DNA of 64,000 bases from Thelonectria olida (GCA_020736575.1 JAGPYM010000021.1:248001-312000); one strand, 5' to 3'. Shown: positions 30,101 to 42,196, counted from the stretch's first letter. Program-made: numbers and translations. The notes: generated from the sequence alone by a model not told the origin.

Positions 30101-32090
30101 GCGACACTCGCATCGACGGCAGACACACCGACTCTTCCTTCCAACACCGCGTCGGCTACGTCCAGCAGCAAGACCTGCACCTCAACACCATGACTGTCCG
30201 CGAAGCCCTTGAGTTCAGCGCGCTTCTCCGACAGTCAGCAGAGATCCCCAAGGCAGAGAAGCTCAAGTACGTCGACGAGGTCATCGACATGCTCGACATG
30301 CAAGAGTACTCCGACGCCGTCATCGGTGTTCCCGGCGAGGGTCTGAATGTTGAGCAGCGCAAGCGCCTTACTATTGGCGTTGAGCTCGCAGCTCGTCCCC
30401 AGCTCTTGGTCTTCTTGGACGAACCTACCTCCGGTCTTGACTCTCAGACGTCCTGGGCTATTTGCGATTTGATTGAGAAGTTGACTGCCAGCGGCCAGGC
30501 GGTACTATGCACTATCCATCAACCTTCTGCTGTTCTGTTTCAACGATTTGACAGGCTGCTTCTTCTGGCTCCCGGTGGTAAGACGGTGTATTTTGGAGGT
30601 ATGTTATGCCAACAAGGCATGAGATTTCGCTGAGTGGTTTGAGCTAACAATCCATGGCAGACTTGGGTTCAGGCTCCAAGACGCTTCTTGAATACTTTCA
30701 ACGAAACGGCGCTGCACCTTGTCCCCCGAATGCCAACCCCGCTGAATACATGCTACAAATCATCAAGCCTCCCATCGACCAAGAAGCCTCTACCATCGAC
30801 TGGGCACAGGTTTGGAGAGCTTCTCCCGAGTATCAGGGCGTCAAGCAGGAACTTGCTCGTCTGAATTCTCTAGCCTCAACACTGCCCACAAGTGAGAGTC
30901 AGGATAACCTGGGAGCCGCCTCCCAGCACAAAGAATTCGTCGCCTCGTTCTGGACGCAGTTCTGGCAGGTCCTGTTCCGCACTTGGAAACATTTCTGGAG
31001 ATCGCCGACTTATATCTGGTCCAAGACTGTTCTCATTGTCCTTTCTGTAAGTCCTTTCTGGACATATGAACTTGGTCCAACGCTAATCATGGGTATTTGC
31101 AGTCGCTGTATATCGGGTTCAGCTTCTCGGCCGACAACACTCTTCAGGGATTGCAGAACCAGCTTTACGCCATCTTCATGTACCTTGTTCTTTTTGGAAA
31201 CGTCAACGAGCAGATCATGCCCATGTTTATTCCCCAACGCTCCTTGTACGAAGTCCGCGAGAGACCGTCCAAGATTTACCGCTGGACCAGTAAGTCTTTT
31301 CGCCCGCTGCTCTCAGTGGACGGTTACTGACTATCGCGTCTCAGCCTTTGTTTTGTCCAACATCCTCGTAGAAGCAGCCTGGAACACCATCATGGCAGGC
31401 CTGATGTACTTTTGTTGGTACTATCCCGTCGGCTTTGTGCAGAACACAACCTCGGATGACCAGGCTATCCGCGGCTTCTTGATTTTCCTATTTTTGTGGA
31501 TGTTCATGCTCTTTACGAGCACCTTTTCTCACTTTGTCATCACTTGGATCGAGATGCCCGAGGTCGCTGGTGTTTTGGCTACCTTGATGTGGATGCTTTG
31601 CATTGCTTTCTGCGGGTAAGTCTTCAAGAGCATCGCTTTAGTATGTAATGGTAATAACTAACAATCTCATAGTGTCGGTGTGCCCGCCGAGAGTATCCCC
31701 AACTTCTGGCAGTTCATGTACCGCGCCTCGCCGGCAACATATCTCATGGAAGGCCTCATGAGCGTGGCCGTATCCGGCTCCAAGGTCAAATGCGCCTCCA
31801 ACGAGCTGCTTTACGTCTCCCCGCCAGGCAACATGACGTGCGGCGACTTCTTGGGGCCCTTTGCTAAAGCCGTCAACGGGAATCTGCTTAACCCATCCGC
31901 TAGCGAAAATTGTGCTTATTGTGCGATGAGTACTACGGATAGGTTCTTGGAGAGATTCGACATCTACTACAGCCATCGATGGAGGGACTTTGGTCTGTTG
32001 TGGGCGTACATCGCCTTCAACGTTGCTGGCGCGCTGGCTCTGTACTGGGTTTTTAGAGTCCCCAAGGGCGCTGGTGTGAAGCGCAAGTGA
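27114..32090 (+). CDS. PDR-type ABC-G transporter, full length, 11 exons
   Basis: The start is ATG 27114 ([10 protein letters not shown]). Ten introns were placed: 27718-27775, 28228-28277, 28375-28427, 28916-28984, 29581-29634, 29978-30027, 30599-30660, 31047-31102, 31290-31344 and 31616-31672. They give 1470 aa in phase, normal for full-size ABC-G proteins. The order is NBD1-TMD1-NBD2-TMD2. NBD1 has the degenerate Walker [12 protein letters not shown] (Cys for Lys) and WDNTTRGLD of the PDR group, with signature [11 protein letters not shown]2 has the canonical [12 protein letters not shown] and [13 protein letters not shown], with signature LNVEQRKR. Such pumps sit in the plasma membrane and export drugs, plant compounds or the fungus's own metabolites. 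The substrate is unknown. It converges on the NmrA-like gene. Confidence 0.95.
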
Positions 32091-32197
32091 TGTAGAGACG
32101 AGAGGATAGATTGTAAGATATGGTTCGAGCTAATTCCACTCATTTGAGTGCGCATAGACATGGGGGATAGATATATATATAATTCGATAGAGAATGT

Positions 32198-32233
32198 TTA
32201 GATAGTAGAGAATTATTAGATAGTAGAGAATTA
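32198..32233. repeat. Two exact 18-bp tandem copies
   Basis: TTAGATAGTAGAGAATTA occurs at 32198-32215 and again, adjoining, at 32216-32233, just after an (AT)n tract near 32168-32182. It lies between the convergent transporter and NmrA-like genes and looks like slippage. Confidence 0.8.
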
Positions 32234-32271
32234 AATTTAGATTCCATCAGGCATGCAGTGTCCAAACCTCA

Positions 32272-33261
32272 TCAAACCTTGACCACTTCGTTCTTCAGCA
32301 AAGCCTCCTTCCCCTTGGCCTCCAAGAACTCTTGGTAACTCTCTGTATTAACTTTGGTCTTCAGCTGGTCGGGTGTAATCACGTCTAGTCCAGCGGCGTA
32401 GCTGAACTCGGCCAGGAACCCGGCAGCATCGAGATACTCGAGCGGGATCTTGAGTATCTCATGCATGTCCTTGACACTCATCTCAATGAACTCGGCGTCT
32501 TCGCCCGTAACTCTAGACCACGCCTCGACAACGTCTCCAGCTGTGATGTCGGTATCATAGGCCAGAAGCTTCAATCCGGGCTCCTCGTCTTCAATGAGCG
32601 CGCGGACATACAACCCAACCGAGTTGTTCGCATCGATGATGAGAAGCTGCGTCTTCTTGGGACCCGGAAGAACGAGTGTGAACTTTCCAGTCTTAAGATC
32701 ACGCTGAGGGAACAAAAACAAGTTGTTGTTGTAGATTCCGACGTAGATAAAGGATGTCTTCTTGGCCAGCTCAGTGAGATCCGACTCAATGTAATTGACT
32801 GCTGCGGCCTTGGACTCAAAGTGCTGTGCATGAGAGTATTTGCCCTTCGAGTACGTCTTCAACGGCGTCAGAGCAGAGTAGATGTATCGCTCAAGAGTCG
32901 AGACGTTCGATGCGGCAATGGCGGCGTTCTTTGCGTTTTGCAACTCGGTATCGTAGGCGATTTTGCCCGCAGTCTCGGTGTCCTTGCCAGCGGCCACGAG
33001 GCTATGATACTCTTCCCAGAAATCAGTGTTGACGAAGATGGCAGCAGCGCCTTCAAAGGCGCGAGCAAGAGACTCCGGGTCAGAGAGGTCGGCTTGGACG
33101 ACTTCGGAGCCGAGAGATGCGAGTTCTTTGGCTTTGTCCGAGGACGGTGAACGGGTGATGGAGCGGACGGTCCAGCCAGGAAGAGTGAGGAAAGTCTTGA
33201 CGACTGAGGAGCCTTGGGCGCCCGTTGCGCCGACAACTGCGATGATCTTGGAGGAGAACAT
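32272..33261 (-). CDS. NmrA-like NAD(P)-binding protein
   Basis: A single-exon, 329-aa protein, ATG 33259-33261. It opens with a Rossmann fold (KIIAVVGATGAQGSSVV, the GxxGxxG at residues 11-17), then VVQADLSDPESLARAFEGA and the substrate-side segments SALTPLKTYSKG and FIYVGIYNNNL. This is the atypical short-chain dehydrogenase group that includes Aspergillus NmrA and human HSCARG, which usually act as redox-sensing regulators rather than enzymes; no YxxxK pair is evident. It is divergent from a bZIP-DUF3425 gene with 445 bp between starts. In Aspergillus NmrA binds a GATA factor to control nitrogen metabolite repression. Whether this copy does the same or is a pathway-specific paralogue cannot be told. 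Confidence 0.88.
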   Translation of the reverse strand: MFSSKIIAVVGATGAQGSSVVKTFLTLPGWTVRSITRSPSSDKAKELASLGSEVVQADLSDPESLARAFEGAAAIFVNTDFWEEYHSLVAAGKDTETAGKIAYDTELQNAKNAAIAASNVSTLERYIYSALTPLKTYSKGKYSHAQHFESKAAAVNYIESDLTELAKKTSFIYVGIYNNNLFLFPQRDLKTGKFTLVLPGPKKTQLLIIDANNSVGLYVRALIEDEEPGLKLLAYDTDITAGDVVEAWSRVTGEDAEFIEMSVKDMHEILKIPLEYLDAAGFLAEFSYAAGLDVITPDQLKTKVNTESYQEFLEAKGKEALLKNEVVKV

Positions 33262-33706
33262 TTTGAGAATGGGGGAATGAGTATATGTCTGGCTTTGCTG
33301 TGGTTTGTTTCGTTGCGGTATGGTATTACACGTTATGACGGGGCGTGGCTATTTTATACGCCTCCTGACCTAAGCATACGTGATACATTGAATGCCTCTG
33401 TCTCAAGCTCATGATGCGTTTGTTCACTCATTACTAATGAAGCCTCTGACTTACACCATCGCCCCCTCATGAAAGCATCTTTGGATTACTGCCTGTGCCC
33501 GCTCTGATTGGTCAATCACCCGTAAGCCAGCGACGCCATCCCGACACGGAAATAACTTGATAAGCCCAGTAAGCCAACTCCGCGATGGTTGGACGAGTTT
33601 GCCTCATCCATCATCAATCACCTGCACCCAGCATACCTAAATCGCGGCCCACAACGGAGAAAGAACGAATGAGTCCGGCCGTTGGAGTTATCATTCATCC
33701 GACACC

Positions 33707-34990
33707 ATGCCAGATCACGAGACCGTAAACCCGGCGGGAATAGAGTCTGCCGCTCCGAAGAACCCGCCAAAGCGAGTATTGACAGCTGCTCGCAAAGAGC
33801 AAAACCGAGTCGCTCAGAAAGCATACAGTAAGTTGAGAGATCAATCACACGGCCTACCTCATCTTGTTGTAGATCTAACTACTAATTGTTTATAAGGGAA
33901 GCGTCAAAGAGAGCTGCGCGAGAAACACCGTGCTAATGTGCTAAGGAGCAAGGGAAACCCTCCGACGCTCACCTTGCTCCGACCGCGAGAAGCGGGAGGC
34001 TCTAGTCAGGCAGAACAGAGGGCTTTGCAGCCACCAATTACCGGATCTGAGTTATTTCAGTTCCAACAGAGCCAAAATGACGCCTTTTTACACTTCCCAT
34101 CTATTCCAATGTCGACTCAAGACCAAAATATCTCTCCATCCACTGCCCTTGCCCAACTTCCATCCCGCTCAGAGTCAGAACCTCGGACAGCTTCAAGTCC
34201 TTTCAAAAATTTGGAACTTACTCTATCATGTACGGGAGGCCTCTCGGCCGAGTCTAGTGGAGGCACCGCCAGTGGCAGCGGTGGTCGGAACGCCAATGGT
34301 TCATCTCAAACCGACCAGTCTTTATTACCCACCATCGGGGATGCTGACATCTATGCCAGCGCTCCTCACGCTATCAGAAACACTCTTCAGCTGGCTCCAA
34401 ACAGAGTATTCGCCGCCGGCCTCGAAAACGCAATGGTCCTTGGATTCGACCTGGAAAAACTCCTCGAGTGCAACGGCGACTATGTCTCCCCCTTCTACCA
34501 ATCCAATGCAAACCCCCATAGTGACCCTCTCGCCTTGATAAGCGCAAGCACTTCCCTCGTCAGCTCTTCAAACGGCGGCGCTAACATCCCAATACACCTC
34601 CGTCCGACCATGGCCCAAGTCCTGGTCCCCCATCCCGCCGGCCTGGACCTCATCCCCATTCCGTTCTTCCGCGAAAGGGCCATCATGCTCTCCGTCGCCA
34701 TGCCAGGCACGTTTAGCATGTGGGAGCTCCAAAAGGACATTTTCTCCAGAGACGGGCTGATGTTCTGGCAACCGACGCGGCTCGAGCTGGGGAGCAAATC
34801 GGGGTGTCCCATGTTCCAGCCGTGGGACATGAGGAGCTGGGAGGCGGCGCCGTGGTTTCTGGAGAAGTGGTGCATGATATTTGGGGGGGCGGAGCATAGT
34901 TTCTGGAAGCAAAGCATATGGTGGAATTCGTTACGGGTGGAAGAGGATTGCTCGCCGCGGCAGATTGCGGCTACCAGCCTCGGGGACTAA
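33707..34990 (+). CDS. bZIP transcription factor with DUF3425 C-terminal domain, two exons
   Basis: The exons are 33707-33827 and 33897-34990, giving 404 aa. The 69-nt intron (GTAAGT donor, TATAAG acceptor) interrupts the basic region, which reads NRVAQKAYRKRQRELREKHR once joined and matches the N-x-x-A-Q-x-A-Y-R rule of AP-1-like bZIPs. A leucine zipper is poorly developed. A low-complexity Ser/Gly/Gln-rich middle follows. Residues from about 255 form a DUF3425-like region (HLRPTMAQVLVPHPAGLDL, IPFFRERAIML, FWQPTRLELG, PWFLEKWCMIFG), common in fungal bZIP proteins of this kind. It is divergent from the NmrA-like gene and near the ABC transporter, so a local regulatory role is possible but unproven. 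Confidence 0.88.
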
Positions 34991-35088
34991 GGTGTCAATC
35001 TTCTACACGGTTATGTTCTCGCATGATAGATTACTGGGACAGCTAGTGCGGTTGTTTAAACACCGCAAATTCATTTGCCAGTCATTCA

Positions 35089-37781
35089 CTAATCATACAG
35101 TCTATTCCGGTCAAGTGGCCTCCATGGTACGGCCTTGTCATCCGCTTGCTCGTTTCCTTCTTCCTGGGAGCCTTCCTCTACAATCTTTGGAGGCACCGCT
35201 CTGATCGCGACATAACCAGTCTCGTCCCCAGGTCGCATATCTGCGAGTTGCAAGCGTAGGTCCCCGAGCCGTCTTGCTCTCTCTGGACCATCCAGGCGTG
35301 ATCCTCCGGGGGGCAGTAGCACGTATGGATTATCTCGGGTCATCGTGCTCGCGAAGCCTAACACGTCTGGTCCACGTACAAATCCCTGCAGAAGGAGTCC
35401 TAAGATGGCAAGGATCTCGAGGAACACCGTTGTGGTTAGTAAAATAGCGACCCAGAGCCAGTCCGCGCGGTAGACCTTTCGAGATCTAGCCACCGTGCCA
35501 ACCGTCGAGTTCCAAAAATTATCGAGATCTTCTATACGCAAGTCGTTCATTTGTGGTAGGGTTTCAAAAGTGACGTTGCTATGTCGGGGATTCAATGTCG
35601 TTTCCCAAAACGTATTGAACACTGTAGTCAGGCGTCTCGAGTAAACGGTCGGCCATTTATCCGAATTCATCTGGATAGGACCATACCGATAATCACTGAT
35701 GATGTAGTTATCTGTTGGGGTCAGGGATGAACCCTCCCAACCCAAAACTCCAAGAGCCTCGGGCCATAGCGAAAACGCTTTCTGCAGTGATGCAGGATTC
35801 TTCAACATGGAATATGGAAGGCGATTGGCGGCGGGTGGACCATTAATGCGGCGCTGCCTCCTCGCTGAGCAGCTTGTCGTGGAAGGTCTTGGGCCGCAAC
35901 GCATGTTTGTTTCAAGGACAATGAGTTGCATGGTACAATTAGCCAGAGACACGGTTTGATTTATTCTACTCATGTACAACATGTGTAGGGGCGGTGGGTT
36001 GCGGAGATTCGTCCATTCATCCCAAGACTCCGGCATGGTGATGTTGACGGCGAAGTGTTCAGTATCGGAGCCCGCGTCGCGCACTTTGAGCATTTGGTCT
36101 TTGTTAGAGAGAATTGCGTCATCCGAGTCGTCAAGATAGCCGACGTGTGCGCATTGGAAATCGACGTACGATGTCACAATGGAGAAATCGTAAGAGACCA
36201 CCGGACCTTCTAGGTCCAAGCCTTGGAGCCGGATGCCAAGTAGAGATGAGTAGTATTCGTCGCCACGCGTGAGGGCTGTCTCGTTGATGTCATACATCTC
36301 GCCAATTGCTGCGCTCCTAGACCACTGTGGAATTTTGGGTAGGTTCCAGGGATCTCTTACGGACCGCTGTTGCTCTAGGGACGAGAAGAGATTAGCCGTA
36401 TATAGTGCAACGATATTGGCTCTCTCAGAAGCTGCTGTTGCCCAAGATAAGTACCGTGAACGCTGGTAGCTTGGGTGTAGGTAATAGATTGTCGTGTTCG
36501 CTGTTGTTGCACTGTCCCCAATAAACAGTACTCGCGAGGCGCTCTGGCCTCCAATAGGCGACATCATCCAAGTCAAGAGGAGTGTTAAACCAAGCAAGTT
36601 TCGAGTTCGGATGGAGAACAGCCGCTCAAAGGCTGCAGCGAGGCTCTGACTGCCAAATATCTGCTCCAGAGACGCCAGCGTGATGCCGTCTTTCTTCTCA
36701 AGGCACCAACGCGCAAGGCATTTATAAAAGCGACTAGCAATGGCTGCAAAAACTATCGGAAATACGGTTGGGCCCAGGCGGGTCATCTCCATAGCCTTTT
36801 CTCCGTAGTCGGAACGCTGCTGGCCATCCAGATGAAGTGCAACGATGGCGAGCCCTGTTTCGAATATTAGTTGATGTTGGCTTTGGGAGTAATGATAAAA
36901 GACGTGCTGGGAATTACCTAAGAAACAAAAGGGGATCAATGTGAGGATAATGTTCCAAAACCATCCTAGGGGCTATTCAATGCCCAAAGACTCCAACCTC
37001 TTTCGGCCGCCATGCCACTCTGCGGGGAGACGCAGGCCAAGAGCTTTTTCAGACCATTGACCGTCAGAGGCAGGGATATAATCTTTAGATTCAGAGGCAG
37101 TGTCGGCAGAAGATGTCTGACTGAGAACAGGGACGTAGGTTGATCGGAGACGGAATCGAGCTCTCGGTGTCGAGGAGGACCTGCGCTGAGCATTAGCGGG
37201 ATGGAGGCCACTTCGGCAAATCAAGAACCTGGGCTAATATCATACCGGACTCTCCCGAGAATGCCGAGCAAGAGTACGCAAACAAGCAAGACGCCGGTGA
37301 AGATACACGCCCCTCTGCCAAGGCCTATTCCATCTCTCAAGCCATTGTCTGTGCTTAAGGTCCTAAAGACTAGAGGAGCCGGTTCCGAGATGTATGAAGG
37401 ATCCAATATGGTGGTATTGGACCTGAATTTGGATAGTACGGCGGCTCGTAGGTCGTCCTTCGGACACAGTTTTGAGTTGCAGGGATCTGTGTCGCAACAT
37501 CCAAAGAACGCCGGCTTTGAGTTCCTGCAGGAGAATGTTTTCGTCGATGCCGTCCCTGAAAAGCATTTCCAAAAAATAGATGAGATGTCTCGTAACGCCG
37601 TGGCGTTGTAAGTTGTCGTGCGTAGATGCTCATCGGGGCAAACTCCCGGTCCATTAGTGCAGGGATCGCTGGCACAGCAGCCGATGAAATTAAGCCACGA
37701 GCCGAAGCAAATGTAGAAGTCACCACCATCAGGGCAGTAAAAATCAGATTTTTGCAAGGACAAGAAAGCGTCTGTAGCCAT
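35089..37781 (-). pseudogene. Cys-rich ectodomain fused to a large multi-pass membrane protein, with one in-frame TAG
   Basis: Proposed exons are 37246-37781, 36918-37180 and 35089-36854: 855 codons in phase. The first part, from ATG 37781, is a repeated Cys-rich ectodomain (FYCPDGGDFYICFGS, IGCCASDPC, FFGCCDTDPC, KLCPKDDLRAAVL) and a membrane span, IFTGVLLVCVLLLG. A 65-nt intron (37181-37245, GCTAATG branch, GCGCAG acceptor) leads to SSSTPRARFRL. A 63-nt stop-free intron lies at 36855-36917. The remainder has membrane spans near the start, a large glycosylation-prone outer domain and a final span, WLWVAILLTTTVFLEILA. TAG at 36973-36975 (codon 248) breaks otherwise continuous family-like sequence (LESLGIE-stop-PLGWFWN). 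Without the join, the second part has no ATG before the TAG. Two separate genes, the second broken, is the alternative. Confidence 0.6.
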
Positions 37782-39072
37782 GTTGAAGGAGAAGCGATCT
37801 TTTCCCGGCGATGAAGTAACGATAATGAAAAAATCAAGTCTGAGCAATGAAGGAAGTGATGAAGGAAAGAAAGAGGAGTGGAGGCTTCAGGTCCGGCTTC
37901 TAAAGCCCAGAGTCCGGGCAGGAAGAGGTGCAGACGCCACACTTGAAGCTGAGACAAAAGAGAAGGCTTGGATTGGATATTAAATATAGAAAGGTGTCAT
38001 GCTGGGCTTAGCTGCATGTCGTCGTTTTCAGCCCAGGATACTACCTTTCAAGCTCCAGATGAGTTTGGTGAGGTCCCTAGGTAGGCAAATGCTGGATAAT
38101 ATTCAACACGTGCAGAGTTCTTGATCTGACTGGCAAGGCTTTGTCAGTAAGGACTTGGAATAATTGGAATAGATGGAGGAGATACAGACACTGGGCACAT
38201 GGTCTCCCGAGGTAGCTAACGCTATTCTCTCGGTAATATTTTTAGATACAAGCCCCGCAGGATATGCATATTTGGTCACACATCGACTTGCACTGCAAAC
38301 ATAGTTGCAGCTACCTCTAATATTTGGAGGCCTCAAATTCTGCCTATCCCTATTGCTAGGAGTTAATACATACATTTATACCTCTTCAGTATTATCAGCT
38401 CTAACTGGCAAATCTATGGCTTGTTACAACCAAGAAAGGCCTCAGGTCATTTGTATTATATTTGGTCACCGTTATGCGGACTAGGTAACTAACCGCCGAC
38501 AATGCTAACAAACGTTGACATGCCAATTTAGAAGCTCAAGTATTGCAAAAGCGCTGGTAATACTAACAAGTGATCATACGGCATTAAAGAAATCCCGTAC
38601 GGAGCCTTATGGAAGGTGTATTTTGGGACTCTCCTAGTTAATGATCGTCTTTGGACATTCTCCAAACTTCATACATATAATAGCAATCGGGATACAATAT
38701 TTAGGCCAGCAGGGTCCATCTTGTCTCCATTAGTCCTGAGTATGAAGTTGTTCAAGTCTGGGATCTCGGCGTCTCCGAATGTAGCAGGGAATTGAAATCA
38801 ACTTACTATAGGAGCACTCATTTTGGACTATCTATCTCTAGGAACATCCGATCGGATAACATTCCTAATGTAGGAACCTCTTCCGCTCGTTGTTAGGCAG
38901 TACGTACCTATAAAGCCATTTGAGAAGACCTCAATGACTGCATGCGGTGGTAGCGAGCTGGAGCCAGTGGTAACCACTGGAGGGTCACAAGTGTCATGAC
39001 AGGCAGCCCAGCGGAGGAAGACCAAGCCTTGGCGAGCTGACTCAACTTGCCACGAAAGGAACTCCACATTGG
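37782..39072. other. AT-rich gene-free region
   Basis: About 1.3 kb with many stops on both strands and no recognisable coding sequence beyond short frames. It may be old mutated repeat sequence. Confidence 0.5.
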
Positions 39073-39500
39073 ATCAGGGAGTCCTACTGGCAGCAGCAGC
39101 GCACCAAAGGGGCAATAGGCCGATCTGTGCTGGCAATTTTCGACAAGGATTTTAATCGAACGCCCTATTATGTCTACAATATCATGATCAAGGACTAGAA
39201 CTTCAAGAAGAATCGGAAAACGAGGATAACAAGAGTCTTACACTGGGGCTCGGCCTCTCGGCAGGCATCTACGAAGCAAAAGGAGAAGCGTAAGAGTTCC
39301 CAGTCCACTACCCCAGACCAGTTGGAATCTAAGATTGCTAACCGGAGGTTGATACATAGCCAAATAAAAATGCCATGGGTCAATCCATTCAACATTAATA
39401 AGGCGAGGGGCGAGAGACGGCACCTGTGTTGTTGCCTTTGGGTGGTGGACCGACGATTCACCCACCAAGTTCGATCTCGAAGGTGAGGACGCCTCAAGAC
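39073..39500 (+). pseudogene. Decayed coding fragment, possibly mobile-element derived
   Basis: In the frame starting near 39073 the translation looks like real protein: SYWQQQRTKGAIGRSVLAIF, then FNRTPYYVYNIMIKD, an in-frame TAG near 39196, and NFKKNRKTRITRVLHWGS. The basic, repeated-family flavour and position in an AT-rich stretch suggest a relic of a multicopy element. The D-stop-N context is consistent with CAG to TAG mutation. No terminal repeats were found and I cannot name the family. Confidence 0.35.
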
Positions 39501-39771
39501 TAACCCGTTTTTGATACCTAGGTACAGACTAGATTTCTCTATTTTGATTTACTCAGTTTTTAATCCATTAATATATTCTATATATCAAATCTCCATTTTA
39601 TATCTTGCATCCCGGCCCGGGGTATTGTTATGCGGACGGCTCACTAACGATATTAACGAATCCAACCGGCCGGATTGGAGCCCAAGTATGGCAAACCCTT
39701 TTTAATACTAAGGTAGATCGCTATCATGGATTCTATACCAAGAATACGTTGAGTTTCGCCCAGTCATACCA

Positions 39772-41769
39772 TCAAGCCTTCTTGGTCCTGCTTACCTCCA
39801 ACATGGCATCTTTCCAGACACCTTCCGCCAACGGTTCGTCAGCATGATCAGATGGCCACACAACTGACTCCAGACATTCCCTTGCTTCGTCCCACCGACT
39901 CGTACCAGTCCTGTGAATCCACTTGACAATAAAAGCTTGGAAGCTCGGCTGAAACGCCGGCCTCAACGTTCCTTTCCCGTCCCGCTGGTACTTTGCAATG
40001 CTGAATGCCCCCAGGAAAGCTCTCCAGAACCAAAAGTCGGATGTGGCACTGCGGCCAGACTCGAGCAAGTAGTCTTCCCGGTCTAGATCTCCCTTGAGGA
40101 TAAAGAGCACGCGTCGATGCAGTCGGTCTTCCAGTGGCTGGCCAGCATTAAATATTCCGAGCGCTGCGTTCAGATACAACCCGATTCCAGCGGATGCACC
40201 GGGCCACGAGACTATTATTTTTTCACTAGCCTTTTTAGTCGACTTGGGTCTTCGTTTGCCAGATGTCGACTGCAAATGAGAGCTGACCATGGCGAGAAGC
40301 AATCTCGTCGAAGCTCCTTCGAGCCAAATCTGATCACGGTGACCACCCACATCGTAACGAGGAGGCGAGTCCGGTTTCTGCCTCAGATCAGCCATGGTTG
40401 AGAACTGCCGCAAGCATTCTATAAGCGGGCCACCCTCGATGTCATCAAACACGGTACCGGGGGGAGGCACGTTGAAGAAGGATGGGAATAGCCTCATTGA
40501 CCGCAGCCTAATTTCGAGGCCGCCCATTTCTTCCTTGTGCCATCTGTGCATTAGGAACTCGGTTTCTTCGGGAGTCGGTTTGTAGTCGCTGTCGGAGGGT
40601 CTGATGCCGTCGATGATGTCGCTTAGTCGACTCTTTACACCATGGACAAAGTTGTACGTTCTGGGGCACTATAATTAGGGATTTCCACGCAAATAAGACG
40701 ACAATCACCTACAATAGCAAGTAGCGGTTTGAAAGCTCTTCCTCGAGACTTGGTCGTGGTTGGGGCTCAGGTGTGGGCGGGTTGTGAAGGTCCATGAATC
40801 TCATGAGGCCGTCGATGTGAGTATCAGCCGTTTTAATATCACCAAGAGCACACTAGATCAAAGTCAGGTCATTTGCCAAGTTCCCATACTGGACGCGGCA
40901 ATTAGGTACCTCTGTGAAAGCCAAGGTGCAAATCTCCCTGATACATGTCGTAGCCACTTTGGGCTGCATGTTTTTTAGCCATCCATTGACCAACCGCATC
41001 GCTTCGACTTTATGGTAGAGAAACGTGGATTCATAATTGCGCAAGTTGCCAACATTCCAGGCATAATGCAATGCCGCGATGAGCAGAGAACCGCGGAGCG
41101 CGTCAGGGTTCTGTGTCGCAAGGGCCAGGCTGTAGGACGGCGGCTCAGCAATTGAGCTTCCGTTCCTGGTGGGATATGAACAGACTCACCAGTCTTTGTC
41201 TTTACGGCTCGTGTTATGGCCAATCGGTTCTTCCGCTTTCACAACTACAGCCCAAGGGTTAGCAACCCCATTCGGCAACAGTCGGAGGGGGCGGAAACAT
41301 GCAGTAGTGGAAGAGCTCCGACGATCGAAACGGCATGCTGTTTGGTAGAGCATTGAACGGGTCCACCTCGAAGGATATTATCATGGGCATCTGGGATGTT
41401 CCAACGGGGGGCACCCAAGGCTGTTGTTCCCCCGGGAGCCGGGTTTTCCTGCGATCACGCAGAGGGAGTCCGGGGGCAGGATATTCGCATATCTTGCTAG
41501 CATTGGAGCAATTGATGCTAAGAACGGTTAGCACAGAGGCCACTTGCGTGGCGGCTTGCAGGTTGGTGCATGTCCATGAGTGAGGAGCCAGCCGTATATT
41601 CGACCCAAAAGGGAAGCATAGACGTCAATACTCACCATATGGGGCGCTTTTCGTCGCATCTAAGATGTCTCTGCCTGCAGGTAAGACACCCTGTCCGACT
41701 TCTGGTGTGATGTTTGCGGGATCTCTGGACGACGCTCAGACTCCCGTCTTTTCCGCCGCTGGAGCCCAT
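39772..41769 (-). CDS. Zn2Cys6 transcription factor, multi-exon
   Basis: The start is ATG 41767-41769. Exon 1 (41636-41769) and the next (from 41517), joined over intron 41518-41635, give a perfect zinc cluster: C-LT-C-RQRHLR-C-DEKRPI-C-IN-C-SNASKI-C. The middle domain (LLIAALHYAWNVGNLRNYE, FLYHKVEAMRLVNGWL, CTLAFTE) continues over introns 40853-40909 and 40661-40712 into the last exon, 39772-40660, which holds FVHGVKSRL, LMHRWHKEEMGGLEIRL and a long C-terminal domain ending SRTKKA. A 60-nt intron at 41130-41189 is likely. Between about 41245 and 41300 a further small intron is needed, but I could not place it in phase, so a few residues there, and intactness, are uncertain. It is a nuclear regulator of unknown target. 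Confidence 0.75.
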
Positions 41770-42025
41770 TGATGCGGTCTTCTTGTCTTCTGAATCCTAT
41801 GTCTTGAAGCCGTACATGTAAATACCTTCGGATCTTGTAAGACGACGCGGGATGCTGGGCCTCTTGAGCCTCAGCGAGAGCAATCAAGGGAGAGCAGAGT
41901 TGGTCAGCACTAGAAAAGGAGGGCGCAGCGCAGTGTGACGTGAGAACCAGCAGAGGTTCATGCGCAAGCGAGACTAGGCCGCTTTGGGACAAATACTCGG
42001 ATGAAGGAATCGTCAATAAGTCCAA

Positions 42026-42070
42026 AAGGAGCATCGAGATGAGAAGGAGCATCGAGTTAAGAAGGAGATA
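42026..42070. repeat. 18-bp imperfect tandem repeat
   Basis: Units at 42026-42043 and 42044-42061 share AAGGAGCATCGAG and differ at two bases; a partial third unit follows. It lies about 260 bp upstream of the Zn2Cys6 gene start and may affect its promoter, or be mere slippage. Confidence 0.6.
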
Positions 42071-42196
42071 GAATATAAATGCAGTTGATTTCTCCACGAG
42101 ATGAATCTTAGAAGACTCAATCACCCTCATACACTGAATTGATCACGCTTCTATTCAATCGGCCCCCTTTAAATTCTTCCTCGCCTCTCAACCATC

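Noticed and set aside
27114..34990. Secondary-metabolite gene cluster
   Set aside because: No polyketide synthase, peptide synthetase, terpene cyclase or prenyltransferase is present; transporter and regulators alone do not make a cluster.
40117..40401. Plus-strand frames opposite the Zn2Cys6 gene
   Set aside because: Shadows of the minus-strand last exon.
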